A DNA stretch of 12,393 nucleotides from 1-14-0-20-39-34 sp043800545. Lineage in GTDB: Bacteria; Patescibacteriota; Patescibacteriia; Magasanikbacterales; UBA922. The translations under genes were made by a program, and so were the position numbers. A model generated the notes under the pieces. The model did not search any database, had not been told where the DNA came from, and was given only the letters and a program-made list of their open reading frames with translations. Where the stretch lies: contig JAZDMW010000042.1 of assembly GCA_043800545.1 (NCBI GenBank), forward strand, positions 1 through 12,393. Reading direction: 5' to 3'. This document shows, piece by piece, positions 6,142 through 11,891 of the stretch; the first letter of the stretch is position 1; every line of letters starts with the position of its first letter.

Positions 6142-7230
6142 ATGAATAAAAAAGATATGAAAATTCTCGTAGCAATGTCCGGCGGAGTGGATTCTTCAGT
6201 AGTTGCCGGTCTTTTGGTACAAGAAGGCTATGAGGTGACTGGTGCATATATGAAACAATGGAGTGATACTAAGGAATTAAGCGGAGTATGTACCTGGAAA
6301 GAGGATAAAAGAGATGCTATGCGTGTGGCTGCAAAATTGGATATTCCTTTTATTACCCTGGATTTTGAGAAGGAATATAGAGAATGGGTTATATCATATA
6401 TGTTTTCTGAGTATGAGAAAGGGAGAACACCCAATCCAGATGTCATGTGTAATAAGTATATAAAATTTGGTTTTTGGTTAGAGAAGGCAAAAGAAATGGG
6501 ATATACGCATATGGCGACTGGTCATTATGCTGAGCTTGAGGAAAGAGATGGAATGTACCATTTGCTTGAGGCAAAGGATACGAATAAGGATCAAACATAT
6601 TTTCTTCATCAATTGAATCAAGAACAGTTATCTCATACGCTTTTTCCAGTTGGAAAATATACCAAGGATGAAGTGAGAAAACTCGCAGAAGAATTTGAAC
6701 TCCCAACTGCAAAGCGTGCAGAGAGTATGGGAATTTGTTTTGTGGGTGAAGTAGGAATGAAAGATTTTTTACAACAAAAATTACCTGTAAAAAAAGGAAA
6801 AATTGTATACTCAGATGGTACGGTGCTTGGGGATCATGAAGGACTTTCTTTTTATACCATTGGACAGAGAAATATCGGAGTAGAGAGCTCAAGCCTCCCT
6901 CATCAACATGGAGAGAATAGACCACTCTATGTGGTTGCAAAGAATATGGAGAAAAATGAGCTCATTGTTGGTTTTGATGATGATCCTCTTCTTTTCCAAA
7001 AGGAAATTGCTCTTGAAGATATGCATTGGATTTCTGGTGAAGAACCAAAACTTCCTTTTTCTTGTGAGGTGAGACTTCGTCATAGACAAGAAAAACAAAA
7101 AACAGAAGTTATACAAAAAGACAATACATTTTATTTACAATTTGTAACAGCACAACGTGCTGTTACCCCAGGACAATTTGCAGTACTCTATGCCAATGGA
7201 GAATGTCTTGGTGGTGGGGTGGTGAGATAA
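6142..7230 (+). CDS. mnmA: tRNA-specific 2-thiouridylase MnmA
   Basis: The 362-residue product has the full MnmA layout. A PP-loop ATP-binding motif SGGVDSS lies at 13-19. The catalytic Cys103 is in NPDVMCNKYIKFG, the second active Cys199 in ESMGICFVGE, and the tRNA-binding and C-terminal beta-barrel regions run to residue 362 (for example FYTIGQRNIGV and VTPGQFAVLY). MnmA adenylates U34 of the Lys, Glu and Gln tRNAs and inserts sulfur carried by a relay protein, giving the 2-thio group of mnm5s2U34. Length fits the family (about 360). The ATG at 6142 coincides with the predicted transcription start. An internal ATG at 6157 (MKILVAMSGG) would match typical family starts but lacks a Shine-Dalgarno too. 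It is followed after 7 bp by a small membrane-protein gene. Confidence 0.95.
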   Translation: MNKKDMKILVAMSGGVDSSVVAGLLVQEGYEVTGAYMKQWSDTKELSGVCTWKEDKRDAMRVAAKLDIPFITLDFEKEYREWVISYMFSEYEKGRTPNPDVMCNKYIKFGFWLEKAKEMGYTHMATGHYAELEERDGMYHLLEAKDTNKDQTYFLHQLNQEQLSHTLFPVGKYTKDEVRKLAEEFELPTAKRAESMGICFVGEVGMKDFLQQKLPVKKGKIVYSDGTVLGDHEGLSFYTIGQRNIGVESSSLPHQHGENRPLYVVAKNMEKNELIVGFDDDPLLFQKEIALEDMHWISGEEPKLPFSCEVRLRHRQEKQKTEVIQKDNTFYLQFVTAQRAVTPGQFAVLYANGECLGGGVVR

Positions 7231-7237
7231 TATATAT

Positions 7238-7552
7238 ATGAACATTATACAATTTTTACGACAATACAGAATATCTGATTATGCAATATTTGATCTTGCA
7301 GTAACTTTTTTGGGAATATATTTGCTTGCTCCGGTATTAACAAAAATATTTTTGAAAATAAACATAAAAATATCCAAAAAAAGTTGGCTCTTTTTTGCTC
7401 TTCCATTAGGAATAATTGTTCATCTTCTTGTCGGACGAATGACTCCTATGACACAAAACTTTTTGGACCTGCAAAGCCATTATGTCCTTAAAATATGTAT
7501 TATACTGTTGGTCATCTTAGGAGCAAAGGATATAAAGAGAGTAAAAAAATAA
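7238..7552 (+). CDS. Small conserved-looking membrane protein, function unknown
   Basis: The 104-residue product has three likely membrane helices (about 15-37, 49-66 and 81-97) and short basic connecting segments (KINIKISKK, KDIKRVKK). The N-terminus FLRQYRISDYAIFDL and the central GIIVHLLVGRMTPMTQNFL look like conserved blocks rather than random hydrophobic sequence, but I cannot name a family. The gene starts 7 bp after mnmA with no Shine-Dalgarno and ends before a terminator, so it is the last gene of the mnmA transcript. There is no evidence tying it to tRNA modification. Confidence 0.7.
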   Translation: MNIIQFLRQYRISDYAIFDLAVTFLGIYLLAPVLTKIFLKINIKISKKSWLFFALPLGIIVHLLVGRMTPMTQNFLDLQSHYVLKICIILLVILGAKDIKRVKK

Positions 7553-7570
7553 ATCAATGTACAAAATTAA

Positions 7571-7609
7571 AAATCCCCGAGTCGTGTGGTACGAAACGGG
7601 GATTTTTTT
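7571..7609. terminator. Bidirectional terminator between the mnmA unit and the unknown minus-strand gene
   Basis: Arms AAATCCCC (7571-7578) and GGGGATTT (7598-7605) enclose a 19-nt loop. The right side continues as a T-run and the left side starts with an A-run, giving U-tracts on both strands. It ends convergent transcription from the plus-strand membrane protein and the minus-strand 141-residue gene. Confidence 0.85.
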
Positions 7610-7624
7610 GTGGCAAGTGGTGGG

Positions 7625-8050
7625 CTACTTGCCGAGGCGGAACTTCAATTCGGGGAGATCGATGCGAGCCATGCGGAGCTCGCGTTCGGTGTAGGTCTCA
7701 ATCCGTTGGCTATCATCCTTCGGATAGGCCCTAAGATACACCTCGTGCTTCCCGTTGGAGAACGGGACGAACACCCCCGTGTACTCCACGATGTACCCGA
7801 GCTTCTTGAGCTCGTCGATCAGGTTGCGGCCGTCCTGGAAACTCCCGGACACGACCCCTCTGGTCATGTAGTCAAAGACCTTGTTCATATGGTCATCCAT
7901 CCACGACTGGGTGTCCTTGAACACCCACATGGTGGGCAGGTTGTCGCTGGTCTTGCGGACCATGTCCGCGAAACTACCAGTTTCCAGGGGAAAGACCACG
8001 AGGGTCCCGTTGTTGCCGTCGTACCCGAAGTCAGCCTTACCAGTGCGCAT
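7625..8050 (-). CDS. Unknown 141-residue protein, GC-rich, strong Shine-Dalgarno
   Basis: I do not recognise this protein. It looks globular and mixed alpha/beta, with no signal peptide or membrane helix. It has a central segment with Trp and acidic residues (TMWVFKDTQSWMDDHMNKVFDYM), a strand-rich region (LGYIVEYTGVFVPF) and a basic C-terminus (LPELKFRLGK). Support that it is real: AAGGAGG (8061-8055) sits 4 nt before the ATG, a consensus -35 lies upstream, and a terminator follows the TAG stop. Codons are rich in G and C (GAC, CTC, GTC, GGC), unlike the AT-rich codons of mnmA and alaS on either side. This and the strong Shine-Dalgarno suggest a different origin or a very highly expressed gene. 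A long opposite-strand frame over the same bases is a shadow. Confidence 0.7.
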   Translation of the reverse strand: MRTGKADFGYDGNNGTLVVFPLETGSFADMVRKTSDNLPTMWVFKDTQSWMDDHMNKVFDYMTRGVVSGSFQDGRNLIDELKKLGYIVEYTGVFVPFSNGKHEVYLRAYPKDDSQRIETYTERELRMARIDLPELKFRLGK

Positions 8051-8054
8051 ATGT

Positions 8055-8168
8055 CCTCCTTGAGGATATCAGGTCAACTCCGTGCGTTGTTGCACGGTCA
8101 TCTCCTGAAAATTGCGCTGTCTTTGAGGTCACCTCACTAGGAATTTCCAGTGTCGGCTCCTTTGAAGA
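8055..8168 (-). promoter_or_regulatory. Structured 5' leader of the 141-residue gene
   Basis: About 115 nt separate the predicted start (near 8168) from the ATG, in a window where other leaders are 0-35 nt. It contains a perfect hairpin CCGTGC-AACAAC-GCACGG (8097-8080), flanked by CAGG/CCTG arms, and a smaller GAGG/CCTC stem further upstream (8134-8124). An ATG (8102-8100) directly after AGGAG could start a 10-codon leader peptide ending in TGA. This could be a riboswitch-like or attenuator leader, but no known class is recognised. Confidence 0.4.
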
Positions 8169-8174
8169 CAAGAT

Positions 8175-8203
8175 AATTTATCATATTTTTGCTTTTTTGT
8201 CAA
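8175..8203 (-). promoter_or_regulatory. Minus-strand promoter of the divergent island
   Basis: TTGACA (8203-8198), 17-bp spacer, TAAATT (8180-8175) on the minus strand. The -35 is perfect and the -10 matches 4 of 6. It would drive the 141-residue gene. Confidence 0.55.
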
Positions 8204-8210
8204 TAGATAC

Positions 8211-8239
8211 TTGACTTTTCCCTCAAAATACGCTAGTAT
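8211..8239 (+). promoter_or_regulatory. Plus-strand promoter of the divergent island
   Basis: TTGACT (8211-8216), 17-bp spacer, TAGTAT (8234-8239). Its -35 is only 7 bp from the -35 of the opposite promoter, and the two form a GTCAA/TTGAC inverted repeat (8199-8203, 8211-8215). It would drive the 50-residue gene. Confidence 0.6.
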
Positions 8240-8275
8240 ATACTGTTCTCTTGAAATACCACAAAAAGGAGTCCC

Positions 8276-8428
8276 ATGGGAGAGAAGAAAGAAAAGAAGG
8301 AAGAGGTTAAGAATTCTGACGTCAGTGTGGAGGTCAGCATCTTCCTCGTTGTAGGAGTGGCACTGCTCTTGATCATCTTCGTTCTCCTCCCGATTTTTGA
8401 GTGGATCCTTCGGGGCATGCGTGCCTAG
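8276..8428 (+). CDS. Small single-pass membrane protein (50 residues), unknown
   Basis: An ATG preceded by AAAGGAG with 4-nt spacing opens a 50-codon frame ending in TAG. The product has a charged N-terminus (MGEKKEKKEEVKNSD), one strongly hydrophobic helix (about residues 20-40, with VVGVALLLIIFVLLPIF) and a short basic tail (RGMRA). This is the form of a small membrane or phage/toxin-like regulatory peptide; I cannot assign a function. Codon use (GTC, CTC, ATC, AGC) resembles the divergent 141-residue gene and not the surrounding AT-rich genes. It has a clear promoter and a downstream stem with a T-run, so it is likely a true single-gene transcript. Confidence 0.65.
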   Translation: MGEKKEKKEEVKNSDVSVEVSIFLVVGVALLLIIFVLLPIFEWILRGMRA

Positions 8429-8448
8429 GAGAATCCACTCCCCACCAC

Positions 8449-8494
8449 GAGCCAACAGGAAATCCAGAAATGGAAAGTACAGTTGGCTCTTTTT
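8449..8494 (+). terminator. Probable terminator after the 50-residue gene
   Basis: Eight-bp arms GAGCCAAC (8449-8456) and GTTGGCTC (8482-8489) enclose a 25-nt loop and are followed by TTTTT. The loop is long for an intrinsic terminator. A second 8-bp stem (8399-8406 with 8433-8440) lies just upstream over the stop codon. Confidence 0.55.
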
Positions 8495-8500
8495 GTTGTC

Positions 8501-8529
8501 TAGACAAAAGAGAATATATACGTTAAAAT
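8501..8529 (+). promoter_or_regulatory. alaS promoter
   Basis: TAGACA (8501-8506), 17-bp spacer, TAAAAT (8524-8529). The start would fall at about 8535-8537, on or just beside the first in-frame ATG (8535). Confidence 0.6.
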
Positions 8530-8558
8530 AGGGGATGAATGTATATATCTGTAATTGT

Positions 8559-10409
8559 ATGATCACAACAAATGAACTAAGAAAAAAGTTTTTAGATTTT
8601 TTTGAGAAGAACGGACATGCGGTTATTTCTTCTGCTTCTTTAATTCCAGAAAATGACCCAACAGTACTTTTTACAACAGCAGGAATGCATCCTCTTGTTC
8701 CATATTTGATGGGTGAGACTCATCCAGCAGGAAAAAGACTGACAGATGTACAAAAATGTATTCGTACAGGAGATATTGATGATGTGGGAGATAAAAGCCA
8801 TCTTACTTTTTTTGAAATGCTTGGAAATTGGTCTTTGGGTGATTATTTTAAAAAAGAAGCAATAGAAATGAGCTGGGAGTTTTTAACATCAAAAGAGTAT
8901 CTTGGTATTGATCCAAGAAAACTTGCTGTAACGGTTTTTGAGGGAGATACTGACGCACCTTTGGATAGCGAAGCTTATGGTATTTGGAAATCCCTTGGAA
9001 TGCCAGAAGAGAGAATTGCGAAACTTACAAAAAAAGATAACTGGTGGGGTCCTGCTGGACAAACTGGTCCATGTGGTCCTGATACAGAAATGTTTTATTG
9101 GGTAGGAGAAGGAGAATTCCCTCCAGCAGGTTCAAATTCCGGGAATGATGAAAAGAATTGGATGGAAATCTGGAATGATGTGTTCATGGAATATCATAAA
9201 AATGAAGATGGAACATTTACTCCATCAGCACAAAAAAATGTAGATACGGGAATGGGAGTAGAACGTGTGACTGCTCTCCTCAATGGGTTTAAGGAAGTGT
9301 ATCGCGTAGATACCATGTGGCCAATTGTACAAAAGATTGAGGAAATATCTGGAAAGAAATATGATGAAAACGAGGAGATACAACATTCTCTCCGTGTTAT
9401 TGCGGATCATATTCGTTCTGCAACCATGATTATGGGAGATGAACGAGGAGTTGCTCCAGGAAATGTGGATCAAGGATATATTGTCCGACGTTTTATCCGT
9501 CGAGCTATTCGTCATGGAAAAAAACTCGGAATAGAAAATAATTTTTGTGCAAAAGTTGCTGAGACTGTTATTCAGGTATTGGGGCATGTATATCCAGAAA
9601 TTGTAAAAAATAAAAGTTTTGTTTTTGCAGAAATGGAAAAGGAAGAAGAAAAATTTAGAAATACTTTGGAACAAGGGCTCAAAGAATTTGAGAAACTCGT
9701 AAAGGGATTCCAAATGGCTTTTGCAAAAACAGGAAATAAAATAACGGAAATTTCTGGAAAGCAAGTATTTAAATTGTACGATACCTATGGTTTCCCTTAT
9801 GAAATGACAGAAGAACTTGCAAAAGAAAATGGATTAACCATAGACAAAGCTGGTTTTGATGAGGCATATGAAAAACACCAAGAACTCTCTCGACAAGGTG
9901 CAGAACAAAAGTTCAAAGGGGGAATGGCGGATCATGGAGAAATGAGTGTAAAATATCATACCGCAACCCACTTGCTTCATGCTGCGCTTCGTAAGGTGCT
10001 TGGGGATCATGTTGAGCAAAAGGGAAGTAATATTACAGCAGAGAGACTCCGTTTTGATTTTTCTCATGGAGAGAAGATGACAGAAGAAGAAAAGCATACT
10101 GTAGAAGATTTGGTAAATTCTGCTATTGAGAAGAATTATCCTGTGACTTTTACTGAAATGACCGTGGACGAAGCAAAGGCTCTTGGAGCGATTGGTCTTT
10201 TTGAACATAAATATGGTGAAAAGGTAAAAGTATATACTGTTGGTGATCCAATGGGTACCCCAAATGCAGATCCAGCTTCTGGTACGTTTAGTATGGAAAT
10301 TTGTGGAGGACCTCATGTTGAGAGTACTGGTCAGCTTGGACATTTTACTCTCCAAAAAGAAGAATCTAGCTCATCTGGAATACGTCGTATTAAAGCCGTA
10401 CTTCAATAA
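8559..10409 (+). CDS. alaS: Alanyl-tRNA synthetase, short form without C-Ala domain
   Basis: The 616-residue enzyme charges tRNA-Ala with alanine. Class II catalytic motifs are present: the motif 2 region QKCIRTGDIDDVGDKSHLTFFEMLGN (65-90), NWWGPAGQTGPCGPDTEMFY (161-180) and motif 3 VDTGMGVERVTALL (228-241). The tRNA-recognition region follows (about 245-440). The editing site has HTATH (His467, His471) and CGGPH (Cys582, His586), so it can clear Ser/Gly-tRNA. Usual bacterial AlaRS has about 870 residues. Here the beta-barrel insert before HTATHLLH and the whole C-terminal C-Ala domain are absent, and the protein ends just after editing. I chose the start at 8559 (MITTNELRKKFLDFF), matching the family N-terminus. 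A start at 8535 would add MNVYICNC and would fit a leaderless message, so it stays possible. A GtrA gene follows after 9 bp. Confidence 0.92.
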   Translation: MITTNELRKKFLDFFEKNGHAVISSASLIPENDPTVLFTTAGMHPLVPYLMGETHPAGKRLTDVQKCIRTGDIDDVGDKSHLTFFEMLGNWSLGDYFKKEAIEMSWEFLTSKEYLGIDPRKLAVTVFEGDTDAPLDSEAYGIWKSLGMPEERIAKLTKKDNWWGPAGQTGPCGPDTEMFYWVGEGEFPPAGSNSGNDEKNWMEIWNDVFMEYHKNEDGTFTPSAQKNVDTGMGVERVTALLNGFKEVYRVDTMWPIVQKIEEISGKKYDENEEIQHSLRVIADHIRSATMIMGDERGVAPGNVDQGYIVRRFIRRAIRHGKKLGIENNFCAKVAETVIQVLGHVYPEIVKNKSFVFAEMEKEEEKFRNTLEQGLKEFEKLVKGFQMAFAKTGNKITEISGKQVFKLYDTYGFPYEMTEELAKENGLTIDKAGFDEAYEKHQELSRQGAEQKFKGGMADHGEMSVKYHTATHLLHAALRKVLGDHVEQKGSNITAERLRFDFSHGEKMTEEEKHTVEDLVNSAIEKNYPVTFTEMTVDEAKALGAIGLFEHKYGEKVKVYTVGDPMGTPNADPASGTFSMEICGGPHVESTGQLGHFTLQKEESSSSGIRRIKAVLQ

Positions 10410-10418
10410 TTTTTTTTC

Positions 10419-10835
10419 ATGATTAAAAAAGCCTGTTCATTTATTCTGAGAAATAAGATACAATTCCTCCGCTATTTGGTCGTTGGTTTTTCTGGTGTTT
10501 TTTTGGATATTGGGACCTTGTATATATTTTCTCGTTATTTTGGTATAAATCCAACCGTGTCTGTTATTGCGAACCAGGCAATTGTGTTATTGTATAATTT
10601 TACCTTGAACAGACTCTGGACCTTTAGCGCTGGAAATGGAATGGCACGAAAGCAGGTTTTTCGCTATGCAATACTCGCTACCTGCAATTATGTCTTTTCT
10701 GTAGGAAGTATGTATATTTTGAACGAAAAGTTTGGTTTTGACGAAATTTTGGTCAGAATGGGGAGTATTGCCATCATGACGCTTTGGAATTTCCTGTTAT
10801 ATAAGAAGTGGGTGTATAGGCAAGAATGTGAATAA
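10419..10835 (+). CDS. GtrA-family membrane protein
   Basis: The 138-residue product has four likely membrane helices (about 17-38, 46-62, 80-100 and 108-126). The family signature RYLVVGFSGVFLDIGTLYIF near the N-terminus is present, as are YNFTLNRLWTF after helix 2 and LWNFLLYKKWVY at the end, which mirrors it. GtrA-like proteins are thought to move lipid-linked sugars (polyprenyl-phosphate-glucose type) across the membrane for surface glycan decoration. A partner glycosyltransferase is not next to it. The Wzy_C protein about 4.5 kb upstream is a possible pathway mate, but that is inference. It starts 9 bp after alaS without a Shine-Dalgarno and is probably co-transcribed with it. Basic residues KKACSFILRNK precede helix 1. 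Confidence 0.85.
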   Translation: MIKKACSFILRNKIQFLRYLVVGFSGVFLDIGTLYIFSRYFGINPTVSVIANQAIVLLYNFTLNRLWTFSAGNGMARKQVFRYAILATCNYVFSVGSMYILNEKFGFDEILVRMGSIAIMTLWNFLLYKKWVYRQECE

Positions 10836-10856
10836 CTTTTCTAATAATACATAATT

Positions 10857-10873
10857 TGGCTAAAATAAGGGAA
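10857..10873 (+). repeat. 17-bp repeat TGGCTAAAATAAGGGAA, copy 2
   Basis: Exact copy of 6082-6098, 32 bp before the -35 of the infA operon. A weaker relative (GTTAAAATAGGGGA) is at 8522-8535 over the alaS -10. Its role is unknown; an upstream regulatory motif or alternative start region is possible. Confidence 0.55.
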
Positions 10874-10905
10874 TAAAGCAAAATACAGGGGGGAAGAATG
10901 CTTCC

Positions 10906-10934
10906 TTGACAAAAAAATAGAAGTTTTGTATAAT
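10906..10934 (+). promoter_or_regulatory. Consensus promoter of the infA-rpmJ-rpsM-rpsK-rpsD operon
   Basis: TTGACA (10906-10911), exactly 17 bp, TATAAT (10929-10934): a full sigma-70 consensus, as expected for a ribosomal operon. Predicted start is near 10941, leaving a 15-nt leader without a Shine-Dalgarno. Confidence 0.85.
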
Positions 10935-10955
10935 AAGAGCGATTAAAAATATACC

Positions 10956-11174
10956 ATGACAGCAAAAAACGATGTATTGGAGGTTCGTGGATCAATTGAA
11001 GAATTGCTTCCAGGAGCAAAATTTCGAGTAAAGCTCGAAAACGAACATGAAATCATTGCCCATCTTGGGGGAAAAATGCGAATGAATCGTATTCGCCTCG
11101 GAGTTGGTGATGAAGTCAAGGTAGAGCTGACACCATATGATCTGTCAAAGGGACGGATTATATATCGGTTCTAA
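10956..11174 (+). CDS. infA: Translation initiation factor IF-1
   Basis: The 72-residue protein is one S1/OB-fold domain with normal family length. Recognisable blocks are VLEVRGSIEELLPGAKFRVKLEN (strands 1-3), EIIAHLGGKMRMNRIRLGVGDEVKVELTPYDLSKGRIIYRF (the G-K-M-R and D-(K/L)-G-R-I motifs). IF-1 binds the 30S A site and supports IF-2 and IF-3 in initiation. It is the first gene after the operon promoter and precedes rpmJ, the usual infA-rpmJ-rpsM-rpsK-rpsD order. The leader is only about 15 nt and A/T-rich, so initiation depends on something other than a Shine-Dalgarno. A stem followed by a U-run after the gene could reduce read-through to the downstream ribosomal genes. Confidence 0.95.
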   Translation: MTAKNDVLEVRGSIEELLPGAKFRVKLENEHEIIAHLGGKMRMNRIRLGVGDEVKVELTPYDLSKGRIIYRF

Positions 11175-11196
11175 AGCTTAAAGCTAGTTATTAAAT

Positions 11197-11289
11197 AATA
11201 TCAGCCAGTGCGGTGGAGTCTTGCTTCGCTACTTACCCGGTAGAAGTTAAGCGAGACTAAGATATCGCGGCAGTGGTTGGTATTTTTTT
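11197..11289 (+). ncRNA. Large stem-loop with U-run between infA and rpmJ, with short 5S rRNA-like matches
   Basis: An 11-bp helix (11197-11207 with 11274-11284, two G-U pairs) encloses an inner 10-bp helix (AGUCUUGCUU at 11217-11226 with AAGCGAGACU at 11249-11258). The apex is a CUAC/GUAG hairpin (11228-11231 with 11239-11242). U's follow directly after the outer helix (11283-11289), as in an intrinsic terminator. The sequence also has short 5S rRNA-like pieces in the same order: GUGCGGUGG (11208-11216), CCCGG then AGAAGUUAAGC (11242-11252), and GCGGCAGUGG (11267-11276). The inner stem uses bases in a way that does not match a normal 5S fold, and the helix IV/V arm is absent. It may be a transcript-attenuating leader, a ribosomal-protein binding site or a separate RNA. 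Confidence 0.6.
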
Positions 11290-11303
11290 CGTTATTAAAG
11301 TGT

Positions 11304-11444
11304 ATGAAGGTGCAACCATCAGTAAAAACACGATGCAAGGATTGCAAAGTCGTACGACGTGAGGGTGTCGTAAGAATAATTTGCAAAAATCCTCGCCACA
11401 AACAAAGACAAGGAAGCCCACAAAGAAAACATGCTACGGCATAG
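11304..11444 (+). CDS. rpmJ: Ribosomal protein L36 (bL36), 46 residues
   Basis: The short frame MKVQPSVKTRCKDCKVVRRE...KQRQG matches bL36, the small zinc-ribbon protein of the 50S subunit. Zinc-ligand residues are Cys11, Cys14, Cys27 and His32 (CKDC...CKNPRH). The usual bL36 ends near KQRQG (about 37-38 residues); here nine extra residues (SPQRKHATA) follow before the TAG. The start has no Shine-Dalgarno and lies 15 bp after the U-run of the structured element. Confidence 0.92.
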   Translation: MKVQPSVKTRCKDCKVVRREGVVRIICKNPRHKQRQGSPQRKHATA

Positions 11445-11485
11445 AACAAAAGTTTCGTTAAGTATATAAGTAATAGATAATCGTT

Positions 11486-11872
11486 ATGCGTATTGCAGGT
11501 GTAAACCTCCCAAAGCAAAAACGTGTTGTAATCGGTCTCACCTATATCTATGGGTTAGGTCCAACAACAGCCGTAAAAGTTTTGTCTCAGGCAGGTGTAG
11601 ATGAGTCTATCCGTATTAAGGATCTCACTCAAGAACAAGAAGACAAAATTCGCGAAATCATCGAGAAGACAATCATCACAGAAGGTGACCTTCGTCGTGA
11701 AATTTCAGCAAATATCAAACGTTTGAAAGATATCAAATGTTATCGTGGTACTCGTCATATTAAAGGTCTCCCAGTTCGCGGACAACGAACAAAAACAAAT
11801 TCACGTACTGCACGTGGAAACAAACGACATACTGCTGTCAGTGGTAAAAAACCATCAGCTCAAAAGACCTAA
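11486..11872 (+). CDS. rpsM: Ribosomal protein S13 (uS13)
   Basis: The 128-residue protein starts MRIAGVNLPKQKRVVIGLTYIYGLG, the conserved uS13 N-terminus. A helical middle (about 30-80) follows, then the basic RNA-binding tail CYRGTRHIKGLPVRGQRTKTNSRTARG. uS13 sits at the top of the 30S head, contacting the 50S subunit and the P-site tRNA. Length is slightly above the usual 118-122 because of a C-terminal extension rich in Lys and Ser (NKRHTAVSGKKPSAQKT). Spacing of 41 bp to rpmJ and 19 bp to rpsK fits one operon. No Shine-Dalgarno precedes the ATG. Confidence 0.96.
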   Translation: MRIAGVNLPKQKRVVIGLTYIYGLGPTTAVKVLSQAGVDESIRIKDLTQEQEDKIREIIEKTIITEGDLRREISANIKRLKDIKCYRGTRHIKGLPVRGQRTKTNSRTARGNKRHTAVSGKKPSAQKT

Positions 11873-11891
11873 CATAATTAGATAGGATACT

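Noticed and set aside
6443..6940. 165-codon minus-strand frame inside mnmA
   Set aside because: mnmA on the plus strand carries its catalytic motifs through this stretch; the minus frame has no promoter or recognisable motif.
7586..8140. 184-codon plus-strand frame over the GC-rich gene
   Set aside because: It mirrors the minus-strand 141-residue gene, which has its own Shine-Dalgarno and promoter. The plus frame has none, runs through the terminator region and has the composition typical of an antisense shadow.
2033..10409. Alternative genetic code with UGA as glycine
   Set aside because: Long genes such as the ATPase, Wzy_C-TPR and alaS contain no in-frame TGA and use GGN for glycine throughout, so standard bacterial decoding explains them.
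10892..10905. Short GGAAG-AATG-CTTCC stem before the infA promoter as a terminator for the GtrA gene
   Set aside because: A 5-bp stem followed by TTGACA, not a U-run; it is part of the promoter region.
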